A stretch of 64,000 bases of DNA from Chloroflexota bacterium (lineage in GTDB: Bacteria; Chloroflexota; Anaerolineae; Aggregatilineales; Phototrophicaceae). Below the pieces are notes generated by a model that saw nothing but the letters and a program-made list of their open reading frames with translations, ran no database searches and had not been told where the DNA came from. Below, piece after piece: positions 8,977 through 17,324 of this stretch. How positions within the stretch are numbered: position 1 is the first letter of the stretch; each line of letters starts with the position of its first letter. The translations under genes were made by a program, and so were the position numbers. The stretch spans positions 434,001 through 498,000 of the forward strand of contig JAIUNI010000001.1 in NCBI GenBank assembly GCA_020161935.1. The letters are read 5' to 3'.

Positions 8977-9093
8977 GCAGTTGGTAGTCGATAGTCTTTA
9001 GTCATCAGTCGATAGTCAATACAAATACCTAGAAAATAGAAGTGAGTTATAAGAGTTGCATAATTCGCATATTTCCCGCCGAAATGGCAGGCG
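8977..9093. repeat. Short AGTC-type repeats, non-coding
   Basis: No convincing gene. The segment contains clustered copies of AGTCGATAGTC and AGTCATCAGTC near 8985-9020; related copies (TTAGTCGTCAGTC) recur near 9290-9315. They look like low-complexity intergenic spacer repeats; function unknown. Confidence 0.5.
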
Positions 9094-9252
9094 GGAATGA
9101 GGGAGCGATCCGCTGAATTGACATTTTGTGGCGGCAGAAGTGAGGGAGCGCGGCGCTGAAATGACACAAATCGGCGGCAGTACGGGAGCAATCCGCCGCT
9201 GTGCAATTTGTGCAGTTGCATAGCGGTAGTGAGGGAGCAATTTGCCGCGAGT
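9094..9252 (+). repeat. Tandem degenerate GC-rich repeat, about four units
   Basis: Four degenerate units of about 42-50 bases share a core of the form GTGAGGGAGC, then CCGCTG, AATGACA and GGCGGCA. A diverged copy lies on the opposite strand at 40305-40455: the reverse complement of about 9111-9167 matches 40361-40417 with only about 5 differences in 57. No open frame is conserved between the copies. It is a dispersed, probably mobile or RNA-structured, intergenic repeat. Confidence 0.75.
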
Positions 9253-9957
9253 AGTTTCAAGTTTCAAGTGGCAGGTTACAAGTTTAGTCATTAGTCGTCA
9301 GTCTCCAGTCACCAGCTTAAAGCAAAGACAGAATACAAATCGCTAAGAGAGATAATTGTTAAGATGCGAGTTTATTTGCAGCGGTGGATGAGTGGTTCGC
9401 CGCTGCAACGGTTGCAGCAAAATAGTTCACAGTTTTCAGTTGACAGTTAAAGGCAAAAGCGAATACAAATCGCCAAGTGCGCCAAGGAGAGCAGAGAAGA
9501 TAGACCGCAGAGGCGCGGAGGGACGCAGAGAGCGCGGAGATAGTATTAAGGCGATTCACCACAGAGAACACAGAGATCATAAATATTGAAATTCCAAGAT
9601 CACTAGGCTGCCCATAACCACAGGATAGCAGAATTAGGAACTGAAAGGGTGAACATTTGTCAGAACATTTGGTCACTTTTAAGGGGTGTTGACACTAACT
9701 TTGTAGGCGAGGAAATGGCAGGTGAAGTTGGTAGATAGTTTGTAAATGGTTTGTGAACAAACTTAAAATAAACTTTCTTTATAAGATTTTTGAATGTTGA
9801 GGCTAAATGTTATGTGATTAGTGTTGAAGTATGTAAACATTGTTAAGCTGTAAAGGAACATTTAAAAAATAGGCCAGAAGGTTAATCTTTGGCGGTATGA
9901 AGGGCGCTTGCGGCGGGTATTGGCTCACGTTATGCTGACAGCTAAAAGAGAGGTGAC
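9253..9957. repeat. Intergenic stretch with CGCAGAG-type repeats
   Basis: No gene is supported. From about 9465 to 9580 there are runs of the motif family CGCAGAG / CGCCAAG / CACAGAG (for example GACCGCAGAGGCGCGGAG) that recur at 10485-10830 and, on the other strand, at 40140-40290. The rest, 9600-9950, is AT-rich and leads to the DinB-like gene; no clear promoter was identified in it. Confidence 0.6.
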
Positions 9958-10482
9958 ATGATGATTGGTAAGCCAGAAGAAAACGAGTATGCAGCGTTTT
10001 ACGCGGGGTATGTGCAGCGTGTTCCGGCGGGCAGCGACATCCTGACGCTGATGAGCGCACAGCCGGGGGAACTGACGGCCAAGCTGAACGGCGTGAGCGA
10101 AGAAAAGGCGGTTGAGCGACCAGAGGCGGGTGAGTGGAACATCAAAGAGGTGATGGGGCATCTTTGCGATACCGAGCGCATTTTCGCGTATCGGGCGCTG
10201 CGGATCGCGCGGGGTGACGCGACCCCGTTGGCGGGTTTTGACCAGAACACGTATGTGAGCGGGACACAGTTCGACCGCCGGAGTTTAGCGGATTTACTCG
10301 AGGAATTTGTGGCGCAGCGGAAGTCGAATGTGCTGTGCTTTAAGGTGCTGACGGACGACGAGTCGAAGCGGATGGGGACGGCGAGTGATGTGCCGATTAC
10401 AACGCGCGCGCTGTTGTACTGTATGGTGGGGCATGTGATGCACCACATTGAGAGTTTGAAGCAGGATTACCGCGTGGGGTAA
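9958..10482 (+). CDS. DinB/YfiT-family metal-dependent hydrolase-like protein
   Basis: 174 residues forming the four-helix DinB_2-type bundle. The typical metal-ligand positions are visible: H in VMGHLCDTERIFAYRALRIA and the pair in GHVMHHIES near the C-terminus. Two adjacent ATG codons (9958, 9961) follow a good GAGAGGTG ribosome site. Members of the family include thiol-dependent transferases and proteins of unknown role, so the reaction is not known. It stands alone between the divergent trp and aro operons, surrounded by repeats. Confidence 0.85.
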   Translation: MMIGKPEENEYAAFYAGYVQRVPAGSDILTLMSAQPGELTAKLNGVSEEKAVERPEAGEWNIKEVMGHLCDTERIFAYRALRIARGDATPLAGFDQNTYVSGTQFDRRSLADLLEEFVAQRKSNVLCFKVLTDDESKRMGTASDVPITTRALLYCMVGHVMHHIESLKQDYRVG

Positions 10483-10835
10483 GAGAAGATTTTAACCGCA
10501 GAGGCGCGGAGAAGCAAAGGACGCAAAGAATTTTTAACACAGAGGCACAATGACACAAAGGCGCAGAGGAGTACGGAGAGATTTAACCGCCAAGTCGCCA
10601 AGTACGCCAAGATCAATGCGGAGAGCTTTTAACACAGAGGCACAATGACACAAAGGCGCAGAGAATACAAATCGCCAAGGTGTAAGAGAAGCCTTTAACC
10701 GCAGAGACGCGGAGAATGCAGAGAACAATGCGGAGAAGAATACCAAGGCGATTCACCACAGAGGGCACAGAGGAGTACGGAGAGATTTAACCGCCAAGTC
10801 GCCAAGTACGCCAAGATCAATGCAGAGCGCAAACG
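10483..10835. repeat. CGCAGAG-type intergenic repeats
   Basis: The whole interval is made of near-repeats such as AACCGCAGAGGCGCGGAG, AACACAGAGGCACAATGACAC (present twice, about 10537 and 10630) and ACCGCCAAGTCGCCAAG (twice, about 10585 and 10788). No gene is present. Such purine-rich families are common between genes in Chloroflexota and Cyanobacteria genomes; their origin is unknown to me. Confidence 0.75.
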
Positions 10836-10841
10836 GAGTAT

Positions 10842-10871
10842 TTGACAAATCTTTTGAGGGCGTGTTATGCT
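10842..10871 (+). promoter_or_regulatory. Promoter of the aro operon leader
   Basis: TTGACA (10842-10847) and TATGCT (10866-10871) with an 18-base spacer. The expected start near 10878 places the Tyr/Phe-rich leader peptide and the terminator within the transcribed leader of the aroH-aroF operon. Confidence 0.75.
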
Positions 10872-10905
10872 CTCGTGCATCGGTGAAGGAAACCTGTTTT
10901 TAACC

Positions 10906-11001
10906 ATGCAACCCAACGTTTCGTACGCACGTTCCTATTATTTTTACTTTACATGCGACATAGAGCATTGTAGAGCGTTGCGTGCTGGGTTAAAGCGGTA
11001 G
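10906..11001 (+). CDS. Putative Tyr/Phe-rich attenuator leader peptide
   Basis: A 31-codon frame from ATG 10906 to TAG 10999-11001, preceded by AAGGA 15 bases upstream (longer than ideal). The peptide begins MQPNVSYARS and has the run YYFYF (codons TAT TAT TTT TAC TTT) plus an earlier Tyr. It lies between the promoter and an intrinsic terminator in front of aroH and aroF, which make precursors of Tyr and Phe. This is the arrangement of pheA-type attenuators, in which ribosome stalling at scarce aromatic codons prevents termination. The stop codon is about 30 bases before the terminator stem. Complementary segments CAACCCA (about 10909-10915) and TGGGTT (10986-10991), and GCACG/CGTGC, could form the alternative structure. 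Translation is not shown by sequence alone. Confidence 0.65.
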   Translation: MQPNVSYARSYYFYFTCDIEHCRALRAGLKR

Positions 11002-11030
11002 TTTAAACCGAGAAAACTTGAGGAAACTCA

Positions 11031-11063
11031 AAAGGCGCAGAGTGTACGCTCCGCGCCTTTTTT
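11031..11063 (+). terminator. Attenuator terminator before aroH
   Basis: GGCGC-A-GAG pairs with CTC-C-GCGCC around a 6-base loop, extended by AAA/TTT, and is followed by TTTTTTATT. It sits 39 bases before the aroH start and would stop leader transcripts unless melted. A small hairpin TTGAG-GAAA-CTCAA lies directly upstream (11018-11031). Confidence 0.85.
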
Positions 11064-11101
11064 ATTGCGAATCGCCGAACCTACGAAAGGGGAAAACAAC
11101 G

Positions 11102-11506
11102 ATGGCGGTAAGAGTACGGGGTGTGCGCGGGGCAACGACTGTTGACCATAACACAGCGGAGGAAATCTTAGACGCGACACGAAAATTACTTGAGGCAATT
11201 GTTCATGCCAACGCGATTGAGGAAGATGATGTCGCCAGTGTGATTTTTACGACAACGGGCGACTTGAACGCCGTGTTCCCAGCGAAGGCCGGGCGCGATA
11301 TGGGATGGCACCGGACGGCGCTGATGGGGGCGAAAGAAGTGGATGTGCCGGACGGAATCCCGATGTGCATCCGCATCTTGATCCACTGGAACACGGAAAA
11401 GACGCTCGACGAAATTCAGCATGTTTATATGCGGGGTGCGATGGCGCTGCGACCGGATTTATACCCCGATAATAAAATCGTTTTGAAAGAAGGAGAAGAA
11501 GTATGA
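11102..11506 (+). CDS. aroH: Chorismate mutase, AroH type
   Basis: 134 residues from ATG 11102 (AAAGGGG ribosome site). It begins [14 protein letters not shown], the monofunctional AroH fold signature with the active-site Arg. The MCIRI and [11 protein letters not shown] segments match the family. It converts chorismate to prephenate, the branch towards Phe and Tyr. An in-frame TTG at 11018 would start inside the terminator region and is rejected. The gene overlaps aroF by 4 bases (ATGA) and heads the operon behind the attenuator-like leader. Confidence 0.95.
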   Translation: MAVRVRGVRGATTVDHNTAEEILDATRKLLEAIVHANAIEEDDVASVIFTTTGDLNAVFPAKAGRDMGWHRTALMGAKEVDVPDGIPMCIRILIHWNTEKTLDEIQHVYMRGAMALRPDLYPDNKIVLKEGEEV

Positions 11507-12519
11507 TCGTCGTGATGAAACCCGAAGCAGACTCGAAAGCTATATCAAGCGTTATCAGCCGGATTGAGGCGGATGGTTACAAGGCGCACCTTTCCGAAGG
11601 TGAGCAGCACACGATTGTCGGGGTGGTGGGGGAAAGCCCGACCCCGCTGCGCGAGGAAAATTACAGCTCGATGGACGGTGTTTCGAAAGTGGTGCGGATA
11701 ACAGCGCCGTACAAGCTGGCAAGCCGACACTTCCACCCGAACGACACGCAAGTACCGCTGAACGGGTCACATATGGGCGGGAACAAGGTGTTGATTATCG
11801 CAGGGCCGTGTTCGGTAGAGAGCCGCGAGCAGATTATCGAGATCGCCTGTGAGATGAAAGAAGCCGGGGCAACGGCGCTGCGGGGTGGGGCATTCAAGCC
11901 GCGCACGTCACCCTACAGCTTCCAAGGGCACGGCGAGAAGGGCTTGCAGTGGATGGCCGAAGCACGGGAACGCACGGGGCTGCCGATTGTGACCGAAGTG
12001 ATGGACACAGCGCAGGTTGAGATGGTGTGCGAATATGCGGATGTGCTGCAAATCGGCGCACGGAATATGCAGAACTTCAGTCTGTTGAACAAGGTGGGCG
12101 AGAGCCAACATACGATTTTGCTGAAGCGCGGCATGAGCAGCACGGTTGAGGATTTGCTGATGTCGGCAGAATATGTACTGTCGCACGGGAACAACCGTGT
12201 GATGTTGTGCGAACGCGGCATTCGCACGTTTGAGAAGGCGACCCGCAACACATTCGATGTGAACGCGATTCCGGTGTTGAAGGCGCTGACCCATTTGCCC
12301 GTTTTAGCTGACCCCAGCCACGGCACGGGTTACTCGGAATATGTGCTGCCAATTGCGAAGGCGGCGGTCGCAGCAGGGGCGGACGGGGTGATCGTGGAAG
12401 TGCATCCTGAGCCGGAAAAGGCGTACTCCGACGGGCGGCAGAGCCTCCGGTATGATGCGTTCCGGCAGATGGTACAGCAGATTCAACGGATTGCGGCGGC
12501 GGTTGACCGCACGGCATAA
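11503..12519 (+). CDS. aroF: 3-deoxy-7-phosphoheptulonate synthase (type I beta)
   Basis: 338 residues; condenses phosphoenolpyruvate and erythrose 4-phosphate, the first step of the shikimate pathway. An N-terminal ferredoxin-like regulatory domain of about 70 residues ([10 protein letters not shown]...) precedes the barrel, as in Thermotoga-type enzymes where it mediates Tyr/Phe inhibition. Barrel motifs include [38 protein letters not shown] and DPSHGTG. Translation is probably coupled to aroH. Confidence 0.96.
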   Translation: MIVVMKPEADSKAISSVISRIEADGYKAHLSEGEQHTIVGVVGESPTPLREENYSSMDGVSKVVRITAPYKLASRHFHPNDTQVPLNGSHMGGNKVLIIAGPCSVESREQIIEIACEMKEAGATALRGGAFKPRTSPYSFQGHGEKGLQWMAEARERTGLPIVTEVMDTAQVEMVCEYADVLQIGARNMQNFSLLNKVGESQHTILLKRGMSSTVEDLLMSAEYVLSHGNNRVMLCERGIRTFEKATRNTFDVNAIPVLKALTHLPVLADPSHGTGYSEYVLPIAKAAVAAGADGVIVEVHPEPEKAYSDGRQSLRYDAFRQMVQQIQRIAAAVDRTA

Positions 12520-12537
12520 GGTAAGCGAGGGGTTAAA

Positions 12538-13023
12538 GTGAACATCAGACAAGCGACACTGGATGACGTGGGATTGTTGGCGGGGTTGAACGAGGACGTG
12601 CAGCGGATTCACGCGGCAGCCTATCCGCATCTGTTCAAGCAGCCCGATTATCCAGCAGTCGCGGCTGATTTCGAAACCCGCATTTTGGGTAACACGCAGG
12701 GGCAGGTATACATTGCAGAAGTGGATGGCGAGGCTGTAGGATATATCTACGCGCTGAAAATGGAACGCCCAGACAACCCGTACACGTATGCCCAGCGTTA
12801 TATGCTGATTGACCAGATTTCGGTTAGGCCAAGCGAACAGGGGCGTGGATACGGACGTAAACTCATTGAGGCCGTCATTCAATGGGCGGCGGATTGTGGG
12901 ATGGGGAGTGTGACGCTGAACACATGGGGATTTAACGTCCACGCACACGGTTTTTTCGAGGCGATGGGATTTAAGCGCTTGAAATATTCAATGGGACTCG
13001 ATTTGAACTCAGGGAAAAGGTAG
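12538..13023 (+). CDS. GNAT family N-acetyltransferase
   Basis: 161 residues, GTG start at 12538. The acetyl-CoA binding signature RPSEQGRGYGRKL sits near residues 100-112, followed by FFEAMGFKRL, the usual end of the GNAT fold. It begins 18 bases after aroF and ends 5 bases before tyrA, so it is part of the aro operon. The acceptor substrate is unknown; nothing ties it to shikimate chemistry. Confidence 0.88.
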   Translation: MNIRQATLDDVGLLAGLNEDVQRIHAAAYPHLFKQPDYPAVAADFETRILGNTQGQVYIAEVDGEAVGYIYALKMERPDNPYTYAQRYMLIDQISVRPSEQGRGYGRKLIEAVIQWAADCGMGSVTLNTWGFNVHAHGFFEAMGFKRLKYSMGLDLNSGKR

Positions 13024-13028
13024 AGGTA

Positions 13029-13931
13029 ATGATGGCCTCTGGTGGCTTTAGGACCCGACATCTGGCAGTGGTTGGATTAGGGCTGATGGGTGGGTCGCTG
13101 GCGCTGGCGCTGCGCCCCCACGCCGACAAGATTACAGGCATTGAGTTGGACGCGGCATCCCGCGAGTATGCGCTGAAGAACGGGATTGTGGACGCGGCGA
13201 CGGATGACCTGAAAGCGGGTGTTTCGGAAGCGGATACGGTGATTTTAGCCGCGCCGGTGCAGATGATCCGCAACATGATCGAGAAGCGGATTGGCGCGTA
13301 CTTGCGGTCGAACACGCTGTTGATCGATATTGGTGGGACGAAGCAGGATATTTGCGAGGCGATGGGGCGTTTGCCAGTGGGTATCCACGCGATTGGCGGA
13401 CACCCGATGACGGGTAAGGAAACCAGCGGGGTACAGGCGAGTGACGGCAACCTGTACAAAGGGCGACCGTTCGTGCTTTGCCCGACGCGGCGTACCACAC
13501 CGGCGACACGGCTGCGGGCGCTGGAACTGGTTGAGGCGCTGGAAGCGGTGCCATTCGAGATGGAAGCCGAGCGACACGATCATCTGGTGGCGGCGATCAG
13601 CCACATTCCGTACTTGCTCAGTTCGGCGCTGGTGGCGACGGTGGCGAAGGAAGGCGAGGCTGACCCGACGGTGTGGGAATTGGCGGCGGGCGGCTTCCGT
13701 GATATGTCACGGTTAGCAGGGCAAGATGTGCAAATGATGGGCGATGTGGTGAGTACGAACACGCAGGCAGTGGCGACGCTGTTGGCGCTGTTCCGTATGC
13801 AACTGGCGATGCTCGAAGCGATGCTGATCTCGCGGGATGACCAGAAGCTAGCGGAATTCCTGCGTCCGGCACGGGAGGCACGCATTAATTGGTATCAAAA
13901 ATACGAAAACGGGTACAAAAATGGCAAATGA
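13029..13931 (+). CDS. tyrA: Prephenate dehydrogenase
   Basis: 300 residues; oxidises prephenate to 4-hydroxyphenylpyruvate (or arogenate to Tyr). The N-terminal Rossmann motif VGLGLMGGSLALAL, the GHPMTGKE segment containing the catalytic His, and SHIPYLLSSAL are present. There is no C-terminal ACT domain. ATG codons at 13029 and 13032 are both possible starts. It overlaps aroA by 11 bases. Confidence 0.95.
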   Translation: MMASGGFRTRHLAVVGLGLMGGSLALALRPHADKITGIELDAASREYALKNGIVDAATDDLKAGVSEADTVILAAPVQMIRNMIEKRIGAYLRSNTLLIDIGGTKQDICEAMGRLPVGIHAIGGHPMTGKETSGVQASDGNLYKGRPFVLCPTRRTTPATRLRALELVEALEAVPFEMEAERHDHLVAAISHIPYLLSSALVATVAKEGEADPTVWELAAGGFRDMSRLAGQDVQMMGDVVSTNTQAVATLLALFRMQLAMLEAMLISRDDQKLAEFLRPAREARINWYQKYENGYKNGK

Positions 13932-15222
13932 TTGTTTCAAGGTCAAGCCGACAACGGGCTTGAAGGGCAAGACGACCGTACCGGGGGATAAGTCGATTTC
14001 GCACCGCGCGGTGATGTTCGGGGCGATGGCCGAGGGCGAAACGCAGGTGCGCGGCTGGCTGGCGGCGGGAGATACGGAAGCCTCGCTGGCGAGTGTGCAA
14101 GCGCTGGGGATCCAAGTTGATCGCCACAGCAAGAACGAACTGACGATCCACGGGGGCAAGTTCACGCCGCCGAAAGATAAGCTGAACCTCGTGAACGCGG
14201 GAACGGGTATCCGGCTGATCGCGGGGATTATGTGCGGGCAGCCGTTTGAGAGTGTGCTGGATGGCAGCGAGCAGCTCCGACGACGACCGATGAAGCGGAT
14301 ATTAACACCGCTGCAAATGATGGGCGCAAACATTACGGCGACGAACGACCGCGCACCACTGACGATTAAACCGGCGCAGATGCAGGGCATCAAGTACGAT
14401 ATGCCGGTTGCCAGCGCACAGGTAAAAAGCGCCATATTGCTGGCGGGGTTGTTTGCACGGGGGGCGACGGCGGTGGTGCAGCCGGGGCCAGCGCGTGACC
14501 ACACCGAGCGGATGTTGAGCGCGATGGGTGCGGACATCAGCAGCGATGGGACAACGATTGTGCTGAAGCCGAACGGCGCGTTGAAGCCGATGGATTTGAC
14601 AGTGCCGGGGGATATTTCGTCAGCGGCATTCGTGATTGTGGCGGCGCTGGTGGTACCGGGGAGCGATATTACGCTGACAGGGGTTAATCTGAACCCGACG
14701 CGCACGGGGATTATCGACGTGTTGAAGGCGATGGGTGCGGATTTGACCGTGATGGAAACCGGACTCGAAGCGGGTGAACCGGTTGGTGAAATCCGTGTGC
14801 GGCACAGCATACTCAAGGGTACAGAAGTGGGCGGGAAGGTTGTGGTCGAGATGATCGACGAGTTCCCGATTTTGATGGTGGCGGCGCTGCTGGCAGAGGG
14901 TAAAACAACCGTCCGCGATGCACAGGAACTGCGCGTCAAGGAAACCGACCGCATTTCGGTAATGGCGGGTGAACTGGCGAAGATGGGCGCGAAGATCACC
15001 GAGACACCGGATGGGTTCATTATCGACGGGCCGCAGCAGCTGCAGGCGGCGACAGTCGAGGGACATGACGACCACCGTGTTTCGATGAGCTTGAGTGTGG
15101 CGGGGTTGGTGGCGCAGGGTGATAGCACAGTGATGGATGCCCGATGCGCGGGGGATTCGTTCCCCGGTTTCGCGGAGACGATGGCGGGGTTGGGCGCACA
15201 GATCGCGGTTGAGAATGTGTAG
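13921..15222 (+). CDS. aroA: 3-phosphoshikimate 1-carboxyvinyltransferase (EPSP synthase)
   Basis: 433 residues. Transfers enolpyruvate from PEP to shikimate 3-phosphate. Signature segments include GDKSISHRAVM, NAGTGIRLIAG, PVASAQVKSAILLAGL, DISSAAF and RVKETDRI. It starts inside the last codons of tyrA. A 475-codon open frame on the opposite strand (15275-13848) is a composition-driven shadow. Confidence 0.97.
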   Translation: MANDCFKVKPTTGLKGKTTVPGDKSISHRAVMFGAMAEGETQVRGWLAAGDTEASLASVQALGIQVDRHSKNELTIHGGKFTPPKDKLNLVNAGTGIRLIAGIMCGQPFESVLDGSEQLRRRPMKRILTPLQMMGANITATNDRAPLTIKPAQMQGIKYDMPVASAQVKSAILLAGLFARGATAVVQPGPARDHTERMLSAMGADISSDGTTIVLKPNGALKPMDLTVPGDISSAAFVIVAALVVPGSDITLTGVNLNPTRTGIIDVLKAMGADLTVMETGLEAGEPVGEIRVRHSILKGTEVGGKVVVEMIDEFPILMVAALLAEGKTTVRDAQELRVKETDRISVMAGELAKMGAKITETPDGFIIDGPQQLQAATVEGHDDHRVSMSLSVAGLVAQGDSTVMDARCAGDSFPGFAETMAGLGAQIAVENV

Positions 15223-15798
15223 GTGGTTGCAAAGCCCAGCATGACTGCCGAGATGCAGCCTTCGAAACGGATCATATGCCCAGCTTGCGCGGGTAAGGGG
15301 CAAGAGGCTCATATCTACAGCTTTAAGTCCCGGAGGCGGAATGATGCACCGGAAGGACAGCTCCGACGGCTGCAAACGTGCGCCGTGTGCGGGGGCGAGG
15401 GGTGGGTTAACCAAGCAGCGCTCGATGCGTGGACGCAGGTACAAGCGCTGCCGGAATGCCCTGTATGCAAGGGGCAAGGCGGGAAGTACTACTGGGAATG
15501 GGTCGAGAGCGAAACCGGAACACGCAAGCAATTTTACTTCGAGGCGTGTTCCCTGTGCGGCGGTGCCAAGCACGTTAGGCCAGAGCAGATGGCGGCACAC
15601 GAGCGCGAACGGCGGAAGATACGCCTGTGGGGCGTAGGGTGCGCGGCAGTAGCGGTGGTCGGCGGGTTATTCGCGGTGACGCAGGTGGTTTCGTTGGTGG
15701 TGTACCAAACGCCGTGGGTGCAGTGCTGCGCCCCGCCGCACATTGTTTTTGTAAGCAGCAGCTTGTTGATGACACGCGGGATAAGGTGGCTTCGTTGA
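15223..15798 (+). CDS. Zinc-finger (DnaJ-type CXXCXGXG) membrane protein
   Basis: 191 residues from a GTG directly after the aroA stop (ATG at 15241 is an alternative start). Four Cys pairs resemble the DnaJ cysteine-rich domain: CPACAGKG, CAVCGGEG, CPVCKGQG and CSLCGGAK. A hydrophobic segment (VGCAAVAVVGGLFAVTQVVS, about residues 145-164) predicts one membrane span. There is no J domain. The gene overlaps the aroE start by 4 bases, so it is translationally coupled within the shikimate operon. Function unknown; a redox or assembly role would be a guess. Confidence 0.8.
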   Translation: MVAKPSMTAEMQPSKRIICPACAGKGQEAHIYSFKSRRRNDAPEGQLRRLQTCAVCGGEGWVNQAALDAWTQVQALPECPVCKGQGGKYYWEWVESETGTRKQFYFEACSLCGGAKHVRPEQMAAHERERRKIRLWGVGCAAVAVVGGLFAVTQVVSLVVYQTPWVQCCAPPHIVFVSSSLLMTRGIRWLR

Positions 15799-16628
15799 CG
15801 AACAAAGTTGGGGTGATCGGTTGGCCGGTGACGCACAGCATTAGTCCGGCGATGCACAACGCGGCGTTTCAGGCGTTGGGGATGCGCGATTGGCAGTATG
15901 AACTCGCGCCGGTGCCGCCAGATATTGTGCCGCAGAGTTTGCGTATCCTGCGGGACGAGGGCGGGTTTATCGGCGTGAATGTGACCGTGCCGCTGAAAGA
16001 AAAGGTCATGCATTATGTGCTGCCGGATGAACGCGCACGGGCGATTGGCGCGGTGAACACGATTGACTTCCGTACGAATGTTGGCACGAATACCGATGTG
16101 ATTGGCTTGGTGGATGACCTGACCGCGCATGGGGTTATGCTGCAAGGGTCAAAGGTGATTGTGTTGGGCGCAGGTGGCGCGGCGCGGGCGGCGGTTTACG
16201 GGTTGGCGAAGGCTGGCGCGACGGTGATTGTGGTCAACCGGACGCAGCAGAAGGCACAGGTGATGCTGGCGGATCTGACGATTTCGGCGAATATCCGCAG
16301 CGCCGACGTGAAAACGCTGGATGAGGCGGCAGAGGAAGATGTGTCGCTGGTCGTGAACTGCACGTCAGTCGGACTGTGGCCGAACGTCGATGAAAGTCCA
16401 TGGATTACGGGTGTGCCGTTTCCGAAAGGGGTGACGGTTTATGACACCGTGTACCGACCGGAGCGCACACTGCTGATGCAGCAGGTGGAGGCGAACGGTG
16501 GACAGGCTATTGGCGGATTGGGTATGCTTGTCCGGCAGGGCGCGGCGGCGTTTAGCATCTGGACGAAGCGAGAAGCGCCTGTCGAAGTGATGTTCGAGGC
16601 GGCGAAAGAGGCACTGGCGAAGCGGTGA
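15795..16628 (+). CDS. aroE: Shikimate dehydrogenase
   Basis: 277 residues from TTG 15795, chosen because AAGGTGG lies 5 bases upstream and TTGA overlaps the previous stop; GTG 15786 is an alternative. The frame is open further upstream but that part is not family-like. It reduces 3-dehydroshikimate with NADPH. Motifs: VIGWPVTHSISPAMHN, NVTVPLKEKV with the catalytic Lys, GAVNTI, the Rossmann GAGGAARAA, NRTQQK, and GLGMLVRQGA. Confidence 0.94.
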   Translation: MTNKVGVIGWPVTHSISPAMHNAAFQALGMRDWQYELAPVPPDIVPQSLRILRDEGGFIGVNVTVPLKEKVMHYVLPDERARAIGAVNTIDFRTNVGTNTDVIGLVDDLTAHGVMLQGSKVIVLGAGGAARAAVYGLAKAGATVIVVNRTQQKAQVMLADLTISANIRSADVKTLDEAAEEDVSLVVNCTSVGLWPNVDESPWITGVPFPKGVTVYDTVYRPERTLLMQQVEANGGQAIGGLGMLVRQGAAAFSIWTKREAPVEVMFEAAKEALAKR

Positions 16629-17041
16629 GTAAAGTCCAAGTTGTTGAACAGCCGAAGCTAGGAGCAGAACACCTTCGCTCATGTCTTATCGTTTTGTTTA
16701 TGGCGATTGCAGTATGTACACTTCCAATTTGGTTACCAAAAGTTATTCTCATTGGAAATCAGGCAAAGTGGCAACTCAGTGGTGTTAAAAATTATACTTT
16801 GGCTGTCCATCCAGTAGGCATTCGCCATTGGCCGGAGTATGAGTTAAAGCAGGCAGGCAATATGTTGTTCCCGCAAACGCGATCTGATATTCGGGTTGAA
16901 GAATTGTTCAATGAAGCATGGTCGTGTGTTTTGTTTTGTCTTGCTGAGTACGATCCTCAATATGGATACCCAACAAAAGTTGGGAGCTTTTTTCTTGAGG
17001 GCGGATGGCTTGAAATTTCACTACAAGTAATTGAGCCATAG
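16625..17041 (+). CDS. DUF6174-like membrane-anchored protein
   Basis: 138 residues, GTG start overlapping the aroE stop by 4 bases. One N-terminal membrane segment (about residues 19-44) is followed by a domain with WQLSGVKNYTLAV and IRVEELFNEAW then EYDPQYGYPTKV, a layout I recognise from DUF6174 proteins. Function unknown. Together with the next two genes it is more AT-rich than the flanking aro genes and looks like an insertion into the operon that preserved transcription. Confidence 0.65.
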   Translation: MSKVQVVEQPKLGAEHLRSCLIVLFMAIAVCTLPIWLPKVILIGNQAKWQLSGVKNYTLAVHPVGIRHWPEYELKQAGNMLFPQTRSDIRVEELFNEAWSCVLFCLAEYDPQYGYPTKVGSFFLEGGWLEISLQVIEP

Positions 17042-17060
17042 CTGGGGTTTGGAGGTGGTG

Positions 17061-17324
17061 ATGGATTGGCAAACTGTACGCGAACAATATCCATATCAGT
17101 GGGTGGTAGTTGAGGCTACTGATGCCCACACGACAGGCGGAAACCGGATTATCAATCAGATGGATGTTATTGAGGCATTTGGAGATGATTGGAAGCCTGC
17201 GTGGGAATGTTATAAACGTGTGCATCACCTCGATAAGAAACGGGAATACTATATGCTGCATACCAAGCAAGCCGAGTTAGAAATTCAAGTCGTCGATGCT
17301 TTTAGGCGCAAAGTCGCACAATAA
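17061..17324 (+). CDS. Small protein of unknown function
   Basis: 87 residues from ATG 17061 with a strong GGAGGTGG site. Opens MDWQTVREQYPYQWVVVEA, reminiscent of small DUF5678-like proteins that often precede retropepsin-like genes, but the match is by eye only. It is followed immediately by the aspartic-protease-like gene (TAATG junction), so the two are translationally coupled. Confidence 0.65.
   Translation: MDWQTVREQYPYQWVVVEATDAHTTGGNRIINQMDVIEAFGDDWKPAWECYKRVHHLDKKREYYMLHTKQAELEIQVVDAFRRKVAQ

Noticed and set aside
9094..9252. CRISPR array
   Set aside because: Units are degenerate, of variable length and without unique spacers between identical repeats; no cas genes in the window.
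11018..11101. N-terminal extension of aroH from a TTG
   Set aside because: It would start within the attenuator region and be read through the terminator stem; the ATG at 11102 has a good ribosome site.
13848..15275. 475-codon open frame on the minus strand opposite aroA
   Set aside because: Composition shadow: low-complexity Ser/Ala-rich product with no family, fully antisense to a clear aroA.
15775..15795. Second T-box (AAGGTGG) before aroE
   Set aside because: The match is only the ribosome site of aroE; no other T-box elements are around it.
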